Assembly: GCF_022352055.1 (NCBI RefSeq)
Contig: NZ_JAKRWM010000006.1
Span: forward strand, 466,787-530,786
DNA from: Cohnella mopanensis
GTDB taxonomy: Bacteria > Bacillota > Bacilli > Paenibacillales > Paenibacillaceae
Direction: 5' to 3'
DNA length: 64,000 nt
Below the pieces are notes generated by a model. That model worked only from the letters and a program-made list of their open reading frames with translations. It was not told the origin of the DNA and did no database searches. Both the position numbers and the translations under genes were made by a program. Of this stretch, positions 16,027 to 27,600 are shown piece after piece (the first letter of the stretch is position 1; every line of letters begins with the position of its first letter).

Positions 16027-17824
16027 CTCGGTTAATCTCCTCGCTCTCACTCAAGTTAAGTCCTTCAAAATAAGCCCTGTTCCGACGTACGCTCTCATGA
16101 TTCGGAACATAAGCAGCGGCTTTCTCGTTATGCATGCGAGCTAGATCGGTCATCTGCAACCGATCGTAACAGACGCATAGCTGTAAATGCGGCACCCAAT
16201 TTCGATAACCATGTATCTCATAAGCGGCGGAAGTCACGGATGACGGAATATGCAGAGCCTGCTCGTACCAACCGACCGCGCCTGCATAATCTCCTTCTTC
16301 CATATGGTAGGAGCCCAGCTTGCAGCAATTGATCGGTCGAGGCGACGAATAGGTGAACGACTTCAATATGATCTGCCGTGCCTCGCTTGTCCGCCCTAGA
16401 GCATGATAGCCATCCGCCATTTTGCCGCATGCGGCTATACGATCCTCCACCCAACCGTCCTCATACTCTAGAAACCTCTCGTATTGATCGATAGCCCTTT
16501 CCCACAATCCATGATCCTTAAGCTCGTTGCCGTAATAATAAAGGTCGCGCGCGGAGAACCGTTCCCCTTTTTCCTCCCGCTCCTCGTAGATCGTCAGATT
16601 TCGTCTCGTCTGGGTATGCTCGCGCTTATGGGTCACGGCGGCCATCGATTCGTGTATGTTACCGCCCACCGCCAAATACTCGTGAACTTGCCCGACCCAT
16701 CGAAAGCCCTTTTCCCGCTTCACGATTCGATTCCGTCGCAAACTGCTCGTCACGTTTCCCTCTTCATCGAAGCTAAGATGGTACGGCATCGAAATCGCGT
16801 CCACATCGCGCGTCACCTTGGATAGGGTGTCACGAAGCGAAACCGCATCGCCCGGAAGCAAAATATCATCCGCGTCTAACCACAAAATGTACTCCTTGGT
16901 CGCTAGACTGAAAGCATAATTGCGAGCGGCGGAAAAATCGTTCACCCATTCGAAATGGTAAACGTCGTCCGTATATTTGGCGGCGATCGATCGGGTAAGG
17001 TCGGTCGAACCGGTATCCACGATAACGATTTCGTCGACGACTCCGCGAACGCTGGACAAACAGCGATCCAGCGTTCCTTCCTCGTTCTTCACGATCATGC
17101 ACAAACTGACCGTAATTGGAAGAGAAGCAGACGCTTGCGGGACATCCGGGGCGTCTATCACTCCGAGATCCAAGCGATCCCCTTCTTGCTCATAGGGATG
17201 GCTATTGATCGCCGCGCAATCCTGCGCGATTGCCAACTCGTATCCAGCCCGCTTTAACCTTCCGCAGAAATCAGATAACTCGATCCCGTCGGCATCCCGC
17301 TCCGCATCGAATCCCCCGATACCGAAAAATGCGTCCCGCCGCATGGCCAATAGGTGTCCAACCAACTTGTCCGACTTGAGAGCGCCCCTCGACCGAACTG
17401 TCCTTAGCCCTCTTGCGAGCTTATGTAAAGATTCTATCGTCGGATAAGTCCGGTCTAACCTCTGCTCTCCTTCTATGTCGTTCAACATCGGCGCAACCGC
17501 CGCCAGGGCCGGATCGCTCTCCAAACATTCGACGAGATCGGTCAGCAAATGTGAGGTTACGACGACGTGATCGTGCAGGAAGACCAGATAATCGCCCTCG
17601 GCAATGGCAGCCGCGATCTTGAAGCCTTCGGCGGCGTTCAACCTGCCGGGCCATGTCATTAATCGGCATCCCGGCATGTCCCGGTATAGATCCAACACTG
17701 CGGGATCCGCGAGTTGGTTGATAATGATCAGTTCATATGTCCGGGCCGTATGCAATTGAATACTCTTAATGCAAGGATCCGTCCGGCTCGCTTGTTCCGC
17801 ATAGAGAATGATGGAAACTCTCAT
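15962..17824 (-). CDS. Tandem family-2 glycosyltransferase with TPR repeats
   Basis: 620 residues. The first GT2-like domain (about 1-230) has a nucleotide-binding-like fold and a DYLVFLHDH strand where a DXD is expected. The second GT2 domain (about 235-440) is a clear one: [18 protein letters not shown] and LWLDADD. The last 170 residues contain TPR-like helices and a charged tail. GT2-TPR proteins in Bacillus and Paenibacillus commonly sit beside collagen-like proteins and are thought to glycosylate them. Its frame runs 65 bases into the collagen-SLH gene, so that protein is the likely acceptor (inference). AAGGGGG lies 5 bases before the ATG. Confidence 0.88.
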   Translation of the reverse strand: MRVSIILYAEQASRTDPCIKSIQLHTARTYELIIINQLADPAVLDLYRDMPGCRLMTWPGRLNAAEGFKIAAAIAEGDYLVFLHDHVVVTSHLLTDLVECLESDPALAAVAPMLNDIEGEQRLDRTYPTIESLHKLARGLRTVRSRGALKSDKLVGHLLAMRRDAFFGIGGFDAERDADGIELSDFCGRLKRAGYELAIAQDCAAINSHPYEQEGDRLDLGVIDAPDVPQASASLPITVSLCMIVKNEEGTLDRCLSSVRGVVDEIVIVDTGSTDLTRSIAAKYTDDVYHFEWVNDFSAARNYAFSLATKEYILWLDADDILLPGDAVSLRDTLSKVTRDVDAISMPYHLSFDEEGNVTSSLRRNRIVKREKGFRWVGQVHEYLAVGGNIHESMAAVTHKREHTQTRRNLTIYEEREEKGERFSARDLYYYGNELKDHGLWERAIDQYERFLEYEDGWVEDRIAACGKMADGYHALGRTSEARQIILKSFTYSSPRPINCCKLGSYHMEEGDYAGAVGWYEQALHIPSSVTSAAYEIHGYRNWVPHLQLCVCYDRLQMTDLARMHNEKAAAYVPNHESVRRNRAYFEGLNLSESEEINRDERTRTAEGNQEVSQNHSAAG

Positions 17825-18085
17825 CGCAGCCCCCTTCTTAATCCGGTTTGATAGGAAGCGGAAATCTATTAATAAAAATGAGTAATTTGCCGTTTTTTGT
17901 CATAATTCTAATTTTAGCATAATTCCCTTTCTGTAAGTATGGCAAAAATCATAAAAATGTTCGATTTACTCCCATGAATACCTATTCAACTTCCTTTACC
18001 CACTACTTTATGTACGTTTAACTGACATTGCACAACTTGCATATCCCTCAAATAACTGTACTTTTCCATTTAAACCGCGCAATAC
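17825..18085. other. AT-rich intergenic region
   Basis: No gene is seen. It should contain the promoter of the glycosyltransferase-collagen operon on the minus strand; several TAAAAT and TATGCT matches exist around 17915-17925, but none has a clear -35 partner. Confidence 0.4.
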
Positions 18086-18117
18086 AAAAAAACCACTACC
18101 CGAGGGTAGTGGTTTTT
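18086..18117 (-). terminator. Terminator of the sugar-phosphate isomerase gene
   Basis: AACCACTACC (18091-18100) pairs with GGTAGTGGTT (18105-18114), with A and T runs on both sides, so it could work in both directions. Confidence 0.9.
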
Positions 18118-18135
18118 CGAATTATCTATCGCCGT

Positions 18136-18900
18136 TTAGATCCATCCGCGCTCTTTGAACCATGCATAGTTCAGCTTAGCGCTCTCCAGTGAGGAGACGT
18201 CATACCGCTCTTGCTCGATAATGACATATTCTACGCCGACTTCTTCGCAAGCAGTCAACGCGGAATCCCAATCCACCGAACCTTTGCCGATTTCGGTATC
18301 CGTGCCATCCTCTTTGAAATCTTTAGCATGAACGACCGGCAATCTTCCTGCGTACTTGCGCACGTATGCCGCAGGGTCTTGTCCCGCCACCTTCACCCAA
18401 CCGAGATCGAATTCCGCGAACATCAGATCCGAAGAAATTCTCTCGAACAGATGATCGATCACTAGTTTGCCTTCCACTGGCTTAAACTCGAACGCGTGGT
18501 TATGGTATCCGAATTGCAAACCGGCTTCCGTTACGTGCTTAGCCGCCTGTTCGATCGTATCCGCCATCTTGTAAACATCGTCCAACGTCGGCTCGTCGCC
18601 AAGCGGATAATACGGAACGATAAAACGTTTCAACCCAAGCTCCAAGCTGAACTCGATTTGTTTCTTAAGATTATCCCAGATCGCTGCATCGTTCACCGTT
18701 AACCCGATATGAGCAGAAGGGGCGTTTAATCCGGCATCCGCCAAAGCTTGACGCACCTCTTTGGCCGAGTGGCCGTAATAACCGGCTAGCTCTACGTTAC
18801 GGTAACCGATTTCTCCGATCTCCTTGATCGTGGCTAGAAAATCTTTCTCGCTGCGGTCGCGAACGGAATATAACTGTAGGCCTACTTGCGGTTTACTCAT
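18136..18900 (-). CDS. Sugar phosphate isomerase/epimerase family protein
   Basis: About 254 residues with a xylose-isomerase-like TIM barrel. Metal-binding positions typical of the family are visible: the YHNHAFEF strand (His), EFDLGWV (Glu/Asp), VHAKDFKE (His/Asp) and a late IIEQE (Glu). Such enzymes epimerise sugars or inositols; the substrate cannot be told. The ATG at 18900 has GGTGGG 8 bases before it; an earlier ATG at 18924 lacks a ribosome site. It is a single-gene unit with its own terminator. Confidence 0.85.
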   Translation of the reverse strand: MSKPQVGLQLYSVRDRSEKDFLATIKEIGEIGYRNVELAGYYGHSAKEVRQALADAGLNAPSAHIGLTVNDAAIWDNLKKQIEFSLELGLKRFIVPYYPLGDEPTLDDVYKMADTIEQAAKHVTEAGLQFGYHNHAFEFKPVEGKLVIDHLFERISSDLMFAEFDLGWVKVAGQDPAAYVRKYAGRLPVVHAKDFKEDGTDTEIGKGSVDWDSALTACEEVGVEYVIIEQERYDVSSLESAKLNYAWFKERGWI

Positions 18901-19245
18901 CTTGAATCCCACCATCCCTATCATTTAGGTCAATCTCCATCTGCCTCTTATTATAGGCTTAAGTATGCGTTCTCACGATGGAGGTTTTTGTCCTCTTTAT
19001 ATGGCATTTTGGAGATTATGAATAGGTTATACCGTTTGAATGCCCCTTCCTCCCGCTGCCCATAAGGCACTTCAAAGTGCCTTAACCACAATATAGTGGC
19101 GTCTTATCACCGATCGGATCATCGTTTATGGTTAAGTCATGGAAATCATTTCGTTGAAAATGTTGAGTTCGCTCAATCAGCACACTTCCCCTTGTATGAT
19201 GATCTTTATTTTTATGCAATTAACTCCACATTAACATATCCGTAT
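18901..19245. other. Intergenic region with one palindrome
   Basis: No gene. At about 19064-19083 there is a perfect palindrome (AAGGCACTT and AAGTGCCTT around CA) without a T run; it could be an operator. The rest shows nothing recognisable. Confidence 0.45.
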
Positions 19246-19275
19246 AAAAAACCTCTGCGTCATTCGACGCAGAGG
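19246..19275 (-). terminator. Terminator of the giant SLH gene
   Basis: CCTCTGCGTC (19252-19261) pairs with GACGCAGAGG (19266-19275) and is followed on the minus strand by six T. Confidence 0.9.
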
Positions 19276-19303
19276 CCATAGAGTGATTCGGATTGTAACT
19301 AAG

Positions 19304-22300
19304 TTACGGCTTGGATGAGTGTGCTGCCGCCTGGATGGCTCCGTAAGCCCAATGCGTTGCCGGAACGTCTTTGTAGAGCGGCTCGCCGCCCGCCGTCTGT
19401 TCAAGGCCGATTAGCCTATTGATCAGCACGACCGCTTCCGCTCGGCTGAGCGCTTGAGACGGGCGGAAGGTTCCGTCCTTGAACCCCGTCAAAATGCCGG
19501 CCGCGCTGACTTCGACGATTGCGGTGTTCGCCCAATGACCTGCAATGTCCGTGAAGCTCTCCGAGGCATTGCGCGCGCCACCTTCGTAGATCACTGCGGC
19601 TATGACCGCGATCTCCGCGCGAGTTATCGGTTTGTTCGGCATAAAGTCGCCGTTCGGCGAGCCTTTCATTAAACCGAGCTTTACGACCTTATCTATCGCT
19701 TCGCTAGCCCAGCTCGTTGCAGCAACATCCTTAAAGGTTATCGCGGTTTGCGTTGGTTCGCGTTGGATGACCTTAGCCAGTATCGCCGCCAGCTCTGCCC
19801 GGGTAATGCTCGCCTCCGGCTTAAAGACACCGCTTGCGTAGCCTTTAATATAGGGCAAAGTAATGTTTTTCTTAGCTTTAGCTATACGGAGCTCGCGCCA
19901 ACCCTCTACCTGTACGATGGCGAACGTACTGAACTTGTTCACTTCGAACGTCAGGCCTTTAGCGGTTTGACTCGGGAGAAGCCATTCCTGCGTGCCATCG
20001 CTATGCTCCACATAGATACCCGTGTCACCAAGCTTCTGCTCGCTTAATTTGTCGCTGCCAATAGGAAGCGTCAACATCACTTTACGATTTTGGAAATTCG
20101 TCTCGATCGCCACCGGAAGGCCGATTGGCTTCAGAGCGCCCTTGCCTGCCTCATCTCTAAGCTTAGTATTCCCATCTGCTCGTCGCTTGATCTCGTCCTG
20201 CTTTAACTTTGCACGAATCGGCGTGATCTTCAACGTGATCGCTTCTTTGAAGCCCTTGAGAGAGCTTGCAGGCATCCGAACTTCGACGCTGTTCGTTACG
20301 ATAATTAGCTCAAGATTATTAGCCGCTAGCATGGTAACCACATCCAGCGGAATCATTACATTGAGTTCATCCTCGATATCTTTGTCATCGGGAATGATCA
20401 AGCGTAGTTCCCCTGTACCCTTCAATCGTTCAACCCACTGGGAAGTCGCATCCTTCTTGATTTCCAGCTTATCTGTTGCGCGTCCGTTTAAATCAATTGT
20501 TCTACTTAACGGTAGAGTACCGAGAACAACGCCTCCGCTCTCCACGCTCAGTTGCACGGTTATCTGCTGGGATGAAGATCCTCCTCCCCCTCCGCCGCTA
20601 GGTTGGATAACGATCTTCTTCGCTTCGAAAGCCGTGACCGCTGCGTTCAGCGCTACCACTGCAACATCGACTTGCGCCTGCGTCGCACTAGCATTGTTCG
20701 CCACTGTCTTCGCTGCCGTAATCGCTACATTTAGAATCGTTCTCGAGCCGACCGGGTATTGGCCGTTCCCTGTTCCTTCTACCGCCGCCCCATAAGTGGC
20801 TTGCGCAGCGGAAATGGCGTTAGTAAGGGTTCCTTTGTCTACGACCACGACTCCACTTATCACCTTCGCCTCGAACTCCACCACTGCTGCGTTCAGCGCA
20901 ACCACTGCCGCATCTACTTGCACTTTCGTAGCCGCAATATCGTCCGCCACTGCCCAAGCCTCGTCTATAGCATCTTGCAAGACTTCCTTCGCCCCCGTAG
21001 GATACTGCCCGTTAGCCCCCCCTACGGTTGCCGCATCATGCTTCCCTTGAGCGGATACGAGAAGCGCCGCTAACGCCGCGCCTATTTTCTTGCCATCAAA
21101 CTCGGCTATCGCCGCGGTCAAAGTAACGGTCGCCGCGTCGACTTCTTGCTGAGTGACGTTTACCTTAATGCTAACCTGGAAAGCGGAAAATGCGGCAGCC
21201 TGCAGCGTAGCCATCGCCCCAGCCTCGTACTGCCCGATAAGATTACCTTCGCTAGATGACATATATTTTGCCATCGCCTCGCCAACCTTCGCGATAAGCG
21301 CGCTCATATCCGCGACGATCTTACGACTATCGAACACATTTACCGCGTCAATCATCATGGAGATAAGTGGATTCACCTCGGCTTGAGTCGCATCGGGATT
21401 ATCCCGTACGGCTACCGCGATGTTGATCGCGTTTTGCAGATCGGCTTTCGAGCCAATTTCATACTCCCCGATTGACTGGCCCTCAACGGCATTATTCACT
21501 TTTTCCCGAGCGGAATCGATCCAAGATTCCAGAAGGCTCTTGTCCACGAACGCAGGTACGTCCACTTCCGTTCTGGCGCTCTCAAGCAAATTGGCCGTTA
21601 TATCCTGAACCGTCACGTAAATCTTAGAGCCTGGAATCCCCGCGGCGATCGTCACCACCAAACTGCCCGTCGCGGCGCCTTGCGTTGCGGTACCGATCCT
21701 ATTACCGCCGGTCGGCACGTCATAGACGTTAACTACCGCTAGTAACGGAACTCCTTGTATCGTTACGGAGTCTGCCCCGCTCGCTTGATTTTTAACTTGG
21801 ACATCTTCCGGCAATAGCGCCGAAGTTCTCGGCCTCGTAACGGTAACGGCGATCGTCGCTGTTACCCGATGACTGTTTCCATCTTCGACCTCTACGGTTA
21901 CGGTTGCGTTTCCGGGACTAACGGGATCAATCCGCAACAAGCGGTCCACATCGACGGTGGCTTCCGCAACGCTGTTATCGCTTGAAGTCGCTCCGCTAAG
22001 AGTCATGTCATCTTCGTCCAGATCCGTTGCCAAATCTTCAGCCGAATAGTAAGCTCTGTCTCCCCCTACTTCCAGAGTTACGGACAAGCCGCTTTTTGCG
22101 ACGGGAGGTAGGTTATTATAGAAAGCTAAATTCGAAAACGTATACTCGTCGTCCACAATTGCATCTATCCGTGCCGCCAAATAGGCAGTACTAGCCGTCG
22201 TCTCGATCGGCGGAAGCTTGATTTCATTGCCTTCGGCCGTATCGGACATTTCCAACGTATAGGAAGTGCCGCCCGTCAACGCCTCTCCAACCGGAAGGTA

Positions 22301-23347
22301 CAAGTACAAATGGTTTGCGGTGGGCACGACAACCCGCGGCTGAATAGAACCTGCACCGCTCCGAATCTTGAAATCAGCAGCAACGATGTTGCCGTTAGAT
22401 AGAGTCGTCGTATTCCCCGAATCTTTGGGGAAAGCAATCTCGATATTATTAGCCCCGCTCCGAGAAGGCGTAAAGGTAACGATAGGATCTCCGGCTTTTA
22501 ATTCGTAACCCGTTTTATTCGGCCATCTTACTGCCGGAGGAGCCTGGAATAAACCTGTGGACGTATTAGTTAACTCAATCTCTTCCGTCCCCAGCGGATA
22601 TCCCGCTTGATTCTTCACCGGGGTCGTTCCGCCGGGATCAAACCTTATCTTCACGACGTCCGTGTTTACGACCCGGTTTTTGAGCAGGATCAACACATTA
22701 TCATTCGCCTGAGACGGGGCGACGAACAGGATGTCGGCCGGCGCTCCATTGACCGTGACCATGAAATGACTGTTCTGAAAATTAAAAAGCGGTTCCACGA
22801 CCAACCCCTCGGTGAACCCGAATCCGATCGCATCATTGTGGATCACTGGATCCTTGATATGCGGCGCCCTGTCGAGCAGAATTCGGGATATCTGGTTAAG
22901 CATGTATCCGTCGAGGTAGCTTACTCGATAGTAGATGTAGTAGAATCCATCTTCGCTTAGCGCGTTAAGTTGCTCCCTATCGAAATCAGCGATGAAGATT
23001 CCTTTATCTATCTCGAGGTCATCCATAAAGCGTATCCCGGATAGAGGAGGTGTTACCCATACAGGATTTTGAGACGCATCCATATATTTTCCGTCTCTAG
23101 CCCTCTGGATCTGATAGGTTGCACTAACTAGAGGATTGCCTACAGGAGCGGATGCCAGAAGCTTCAAACCATTTAATTGACTAACCATCTCCCCATTGGG
23201 TGGAGTCGTACTTATGATTTCCGCTATCGGCCCAGCCGCGCTAACTTTACCTCCTGCAGGAACGACAAGCCCCGCAGCCATTGCCGCAAAGAGCATAAGC
23301 GCGAGGAACCTGTTGCCTGCAACTTTAATCGCTTTTCTTCCGAACAT
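19304..23347 (-). CDS. Large SLH surface protein with Ig-like and FIVAR repeats
   Basis: About 1347 residues. The ATG at 23347 has GAGGTAG 4-10 bases before it and begins a good signal peptide (basic start, then FLALMLFAAMAAGLVVPAG, ending near VSAAG); the open frame extends 40 codons further up without support. In order: N-terminal Ig-like segments (about 40-400), a cadherin/Ig-like domain (about 405-510), four FIVAR-type helical repeats of 80-90 residues (about 600-940, each with GQY(P/E)xGS/A, then LQxAIxxA), a Gly/Ser hinge, a ZU5-like Ig region (about 960-1140), and three C-terminal SLH domains (about 1150-1340). FIVAR domains bind extracellular matrix or polysaccharides in other proteins. 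It lies downstream of a two-component system on the same strand, separated by a terminator. Confidence 0.88.
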   Translation of the reverse strand: MFGRKAIKVAGNRFLALMLFAAMAAGLVVPAGGKVSAAGPIAEIISTTPPNGEMVSQLNGLKLLASAPVGNPLVSATYQIQRARDGKYMDASQNPVWVTPPLSGIRFMDDLEIDKGIFIADFDREQLNALSEDGFYYIYYRVSYLDGYMLNQISRILLDRAPHIKDPVIHNDAIGFGFTEGLVVEPLFNFQNSHFMVTVNGAPADILFVAPSQANDNVLILLKNRVVNTDVVKIRFDPGGTTPVKNQAGYPLGTEEIELTNTSTGLFQAPPAVRWPNKTGYELKAGDPIVTFTPSRSGANNIEIAFPKDSGNTTTLSNGNIVAADFKIRSGAGSIQPRVVVPTANHLYLYLPVGEALTGGTSYTLEMSDTAEGNEIKLPPIETTASTAYLAARIDAIVDDEYTFSNLAFYNNLPPVAKSGLSVTLEVGGDRAYYSAEDLATDLDEDDMTLSGATSSDNSVAEATVDVDRLLRIDPVSPGNATVTVEVEDGNSHRVTATIAVTVTRPRTSALLPEDVQVKNQASGADSVTIQGVPLLAVVNVYDVPTGGNRIGTATQGAATGSLVVTIAAGIPGSKIYVTVQDITANLLESARTEVDVPAFVDKSLLESWIDSAREKVNNAVEGQSIGEYEIGSKADLQNAINIAVAVRDNPDATQAEVNPLISMMIDAVNVFDSRKIVADMSALIAKVGEAMAKYMSSSEGNLIGQYEAGAMATLQAAAFSAFQVSIKVNVTQQEVDAATVTLTAAIAEFDGKKIGAALAALLVSAQGKHDAATVGGANGQYPTGAKEVLQDAIDEAWAVADDIAATKVQVDAAVVALNAAVVEFEAKVISGVVVVDKGTLTNAISAAQATYGAAVEGTGNGQYPVGSRTILNVAITAAKTVANNASATQAQVDVAVVALNAAVTAFEAKKIVIQPSGGGGGGSSSQQITVQLSVESGGVVLGTLPLSRTIDLNGRATDKLEIKKDATSQWVERLKGTGELRLIIPDDKDIEDELNVMIPLDVVTMLAANNLELIIVTNSVEVRMPASSLKGFKEAITLKITPIRAKLKQDEIKRRADGNTKLRDEAGKGALKPIGLPVAIETNFQNRKVMLTLPIGSDKLSEQKLGDTGIYVEHSDGTQEWLLPSQTAKGLTFEVNKFSTFAIVQVEGWRELRIAKAKKNITLPYIKGYASGVFKPEASITRAELAAILAKVIQREPTQTAITFKDVAATSWASEAIDKVVKLGLMKGSPNGDFMPNKPITRAEIAVIAAVIYEGGARNASESFTDIAGHWANTAIVEVSAAGILTGFKDGTFRPSQALSRAEAVVLINRLIGLEQTAGGEPLYKDVPATHWAYGAIQAAAHSSKP

Positions 23348-23469
23348 TTTTCTACCTCTTCCCCTATTTAAAATGATACGAAATGCCTCGATACGACAAA
23401 TACTAGCAAGCATCACTCCCAAAATTCTCACAAGATCGGCGAACATGCGGAAACCTTCGTCAAGCACGC

Positions 23470-23498
23470 AAAAAAAGAGACGGAATGTCTCCCGTCTC
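23470..23498 (-). terminator. Terminator of the response-regulator operon
   Basis: GAGACGG (23477-23483) pairs with CCGTCTC (23492-23498), followed on the minus strand by seven T. Confidence 0.8.
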
Positions 23499-23523
23499 CC
23501 TTCGCCACTCCTTATTCAATTAC

Positions 23524-24645
23524 TCAGATGATAGATAGGCCTGCGGCCATCTCTCGCAAACGCTCCGACGGAGCGATGCCGAGCTCCCGCTCCAGCAATT
23601 TGGCGTATTTGTCATAATGGCTTCGAAACAGCCCCGATTCCCCGTTTTCCGAATACAAACCGAGAAGTGCCGCATTCATATCTTCGTCGAACGGCTCGTT
23701 AGACAAGTACGCACGCAACATTTCCTTCATGGACGCTCCATTGCCCGTTCCTCGATAATAGGCAACCAGCATTCGCGCCAAAGACCCGTACAGCTCGGTC
23801 AATTCTGCCGCAATACCCGTGCTCCAGACGTAATCTTTGCTGCCGAATACCGTACCCGCATAGATACGAAAGTGCTTTTCGCCCTCGACCGCGCTCCGTT
23901 GGTCAATGGCTTTCGTTCGCGCCATGAATTCCCGGAAAACTCCTAAATCCGATAAGGCAACGGGCATCTGAATGCGATAGCCGTCGTTCACGTTCGCAAC
24001 ATCTGCATCGACGTTCGCCTCCTTGAGCGCTTTCTTCAAGCGATAGACGGTGTTGTGGACGTTATGCAAAGCCCGCTCTTCCTCAAGGTCCGGCCACAGC
24101 AGGTCCGCAAGCTGCCATTTCCCCGTCACGCGGTTCGGATACGCGAGCAAGTAAGCGAACAATTCTTCCGTCTTCCGAGTCGGCCAGCCGATCAGCGCTC
24201 CATCCGCCCTCCTTGTTTCGAACGTTCCGAAACAGCGAACCGTGGGATCCTCCGGTGGCGCGACGTTCGTCAGAACGGACCGAAGCGCATGGTTCTTGCT
24301 TAGGCGGGAAACAACCCTTTCGATCGCATCCGGCGTGACCGGCTTCAGCAAATAATCGACCGCGTTCACCCGGAACGCCTCCAACGCGTATTGAGGGTAT
24401 GCCGTCGTAAATACGATTTGCAGATGGTCGTCCATTGCCTTCAGCTTGTCCGCGAGCTCGATGCCTCCCATCCTTGGCATCTCTACGTCGAGGAAAGCGG
24501 CATCGGGCTTGATCTCATCATAAGCTTCCAATGCCGCCGATGCGCTCGTGAACGTTCCAGCGACCGTTAACAATGGATGCTGCCCAACCAATCTTTCCAT
24601 TAGATCCAGTATCGGCTTCTCATCTTCCACGATCATGACCCGCAT
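23524..24645 (-). CDS. Response regulator with SARP/BTAD output
   Basis: About 373 residues. The receiver (1-120) has the acidic pocket VEDEK, the phospho-accepting Asp in FLDVEMP, TTAYPQYAL and LLKPV. It is followed by a winged-helix transcription-activation domain (about 135-225, with WLTRKTEELFAYLL-like start and ALHNVHNTVYRLKKAL) and a bacterial transcriptional activator (BTAD) helical domain to the end. The ATG at 24645 follows AGGAGGTGGGC; the GTG at 24654 overlaps that ribosome site and is rejected. It lies 28 bases after the hybrid kinase gene and is its evident partner. Targets are unknown; the adjacent SLH gene is a candidate. Confidence 0.9.
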   Translation of the reverse strand: MRVMIVEDEKPILDLMERLVGQHPLLTVAGTFTSASAALEAYDEIKPDAAFLDVEMPRMGGIELADKLKAMDDHLQIVFTTAYPQYALEAFRVNAVDYLLKPVTPDAIERVVSRLSKNHALRSVLTNVAPPEDPTVRCFGTFETRRADGALIGWPTRKTEELFAYLLAYPNRVTGKWQLADLLWPDLEEERALHNVHNTVYRLKKALKEANVDADVANVNDGYRIQMPVALSDLGVFREFMARTKAIDQRSAVEGEKHFRIYAGTVFGSKDYVWSTGIAAELTELYGSLARMLVAYYRGTGNGASMKEMLRAYLSNEPFDEDMNAALLGLYSENGESGLFRSHYDKYAKLLERELGIAPSERLREMAAGLSII

Positions 24646-24673
24646 GATGCCCACCTCCTCCTATTGCCACTCT

Positions 24674-27600
24674 TCAGCCAGCGGCCTGATCCGTTTCATC
24701 TTCCTTGGGCAGGAATACAGTTACCTTCGTTCCCCGTTCCAGAGCGGAGTCGAAAGCAATGCTTGCTCCCGTCATCGCCAACAGTCGCCTTCTCACGTTC
24801 GTCATGCCGATTCCCGCGCCGTCCGGCCGATCCCCCGTATTTAACTGATACACGATGTCATCCGCCATTCCGACTCCATCATCCATGATGTCGAACCGGA
24901 CATATCCATTTCCATCCGTAATCGATAGCGAGACCGTACCCGGACCTTCTTTCTCGAACAAGCCATGCCGGATCGCGTTTTCTACGATCGGTTGAATGCT
25001 CAGCGACGGAATCCGCAGATTTTCTACCCCTGGGTCCGCATGAAGTTTGAACTCGAAACGCTCTCCGAACCGGGCTTTCTCGATCTCGACGTAAGCTTGA
25101 ATCAGCTCCAATTCCATGCTCAGAGGCACCGTCATGGTATGGTGGTCCCGTTCGAATACGAAGCGCAAGTAACGGCTTAGCATCGACAACAAATACGCAG
25201 CCTTCTCTCCGTCCGTATAACAAAATGAAATAATGCTACTGATCGCGTTATATAGAAAATGCGGTTTAATCTGCGCTTGCAGGAATGCCATCTCGTTCTT
25301 AATCGCTTGGTCCATCGACGACTTCATCGACAACAGCGTGCGCACCCGGGCAGTCAACGTCTTCGAATCGAACGGCTTGGCGATAAAATCGTTCCCCCCC
25401 GACTTGAAGCATAACTCGATGTCGTGCAATGCGTCCTTGACGGTCGCAAACAGAATGGGCAAGTCGATGATCGAACGGGTTTCCCGAACGATACGGCACA
25501 GGTCGATTCCGGACATCTCCGGCATCATGACGTCTAAGATGACCAGATCGATTCGAGGATACTCCTTGAGCTTGCGAAGGGCTTCCTTCGCCGAAAAAGC
25601 CGTAATCACGTTATGGCTCTCGCCAAGCAAATTCAGCAAAATACGAATATTGGATGCCTCGTCATCCACGATTAGTATCGTATGTTCGTAACGCTCGTCC
25701 ACGATATCTAGATTCGTACGCGTTACGGCAACCTCTCTATAAGCCTCCTCGAACGTCTCATCTTGTTCATCAGATATCCCCTCGGCTTTAACCGCCGGCA
25801 GCGTGAACGTCATTCTCGTTCCTTGTCCCGGTATCGAACGCTCAACCGCGATTGCCCCGCCCATTCTCTCGACCAGTTGGCGACTAATGTAGAGTCCGAG
25901 CCCCATTCCTGTATATCCGTCGTGCGGCAATGGCCGTTCCGCTTGCTCGAAATATCCGAAGATCGCCTCGTGGCTTTCCTCCGGAATGCCGACTCCTGTG
26001 TCTTCGACGGAGATGGAGTACTTGTCTCCCTCCTCATGAGCGGAAATCTCGATCACTCCGGTCTCCGTATGTTTAATCGCATTATGAATTAAGTTATATA
26101 GTACTTGCCGAACCCTGTTCTCATCCGCCTTGACCAAGGTGCGCGGCGCAATCAGGTTGCTCCAACGAACTTCTTTGCCCGTCAGCTCGAACTCCAGCAC
26201 CTGGAACACCGTCTGGGCTAGGACGTGAACGTCCAGTACCGATTGGTGCAATCGCAAATCTCCATGCTTCATTTGTACGACATCTACAAGATCGTTCACG
26301 AGCGCCGATAGCTTAGTAGAAGTATCTTGTATAAGCGATAGCTCGCTGCGTTGCTTATCCGTTAGTTGTCCGGCCTTCTCCTCCAGAAGATACGAAGCTA
26401 TATTCTGAATGCCATGAAGCGGCGTCTTCAGCTCGTGGGAAGTATTCGCCAGGAATTCGTCCTTCAGTTGATCCCGGAGAATCAGTTTGTCGGTTAACTT
26501 CTCTGTCTGCTCCATAGCATGGGCAAGCCTTAGCGCTAATAAGGTATTGACGAACGCAATGATCGCGATCATCGCGATTCTGCGTCCTACGTCCGTCTCC
26601 ACCCAGCCCAGCGAAAAGAACAAGCCGAAGAGCAAGATCGATACTATCGCCAACATCATTCCGCACAGCAGGGCGATCTCCTTGCGATTCAATAGCTCGC
26701 CATCCTGCTTGACATACAATCGCGCAATCCGATAGACATAGACCACGACCACTAGCAACGCATAATCCCACTGCAGGTTGCCAATGGACTGATATAAGGA
26801 ATAGGGCAATACGACGACAAGGAGCAAATACAATCCGATCGGAGCGACCATGCAATAGAGAAGCTTCTTTCCAATCAACTTACGATCCAAGTGATGCAAG
26901 AAAAATCCGAGGATTACGATATTAGTGAATCCGCCGATATCATATACCTTATAAGCCACCTCGAAAGGTATCCACGAGCATAGCTGGAGCAACAGTTTGT
27001 CCCCGCTCATGCTCAGCAAGACTAACATCGACAAAAAATATAAACCGCTGTACAGGTAAGCTTTATCCTTTCTCCGCATCACATAGATACTAAGATGGTA
27101 CCCGCCGAATAATAGGAGAATGAATATCCCAGACAGCTCGGTCCCGAAGATCACATGACCCGAGCGGATCATTTCCTTTTGCAACCCGAACTGGATATCG
27201 TCGATTCCTCCGCCTATCGGATACGTAAAATCGGCAACTTGAAGGATAATCTCCATCTCTTTCCCATCCACTCGAAAGAAAGTCGTGTAGGGAGTATTTC
27301 CAGGCTCGTAGCTCTCTGCGCTTGCCGAGGGATTCCCCTCGCTTCCAAGTATATCGCCGTTCACATACAACTTGTGCGACATCATGATGTTCGTTATCTT
27401 AATCCCGTAATTTTCGTTCTCATCTTTCAGCTTAACCTTAAGACGATACGTCCCGTAATCCGCCGCACCCGCTTCATCGAAAGGCTTACCACCGTACCAT
27501 GCGTTCGGAACGTTCGAGTACATAGGCTGCTCCGCGATTCCCATGAGAAAATTGTTCGGCGTAAGCAGCCGATCCCTGTAGAACTCCCACTCCCCGTCGA

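Noticed and set aside
20022..20795. Plus-strand frame of 257 codons opposite the giant SLH gene
   Set aside because: It is antisense to FIVAR and Ig-like coding sequence; no ribosome site or known domain.
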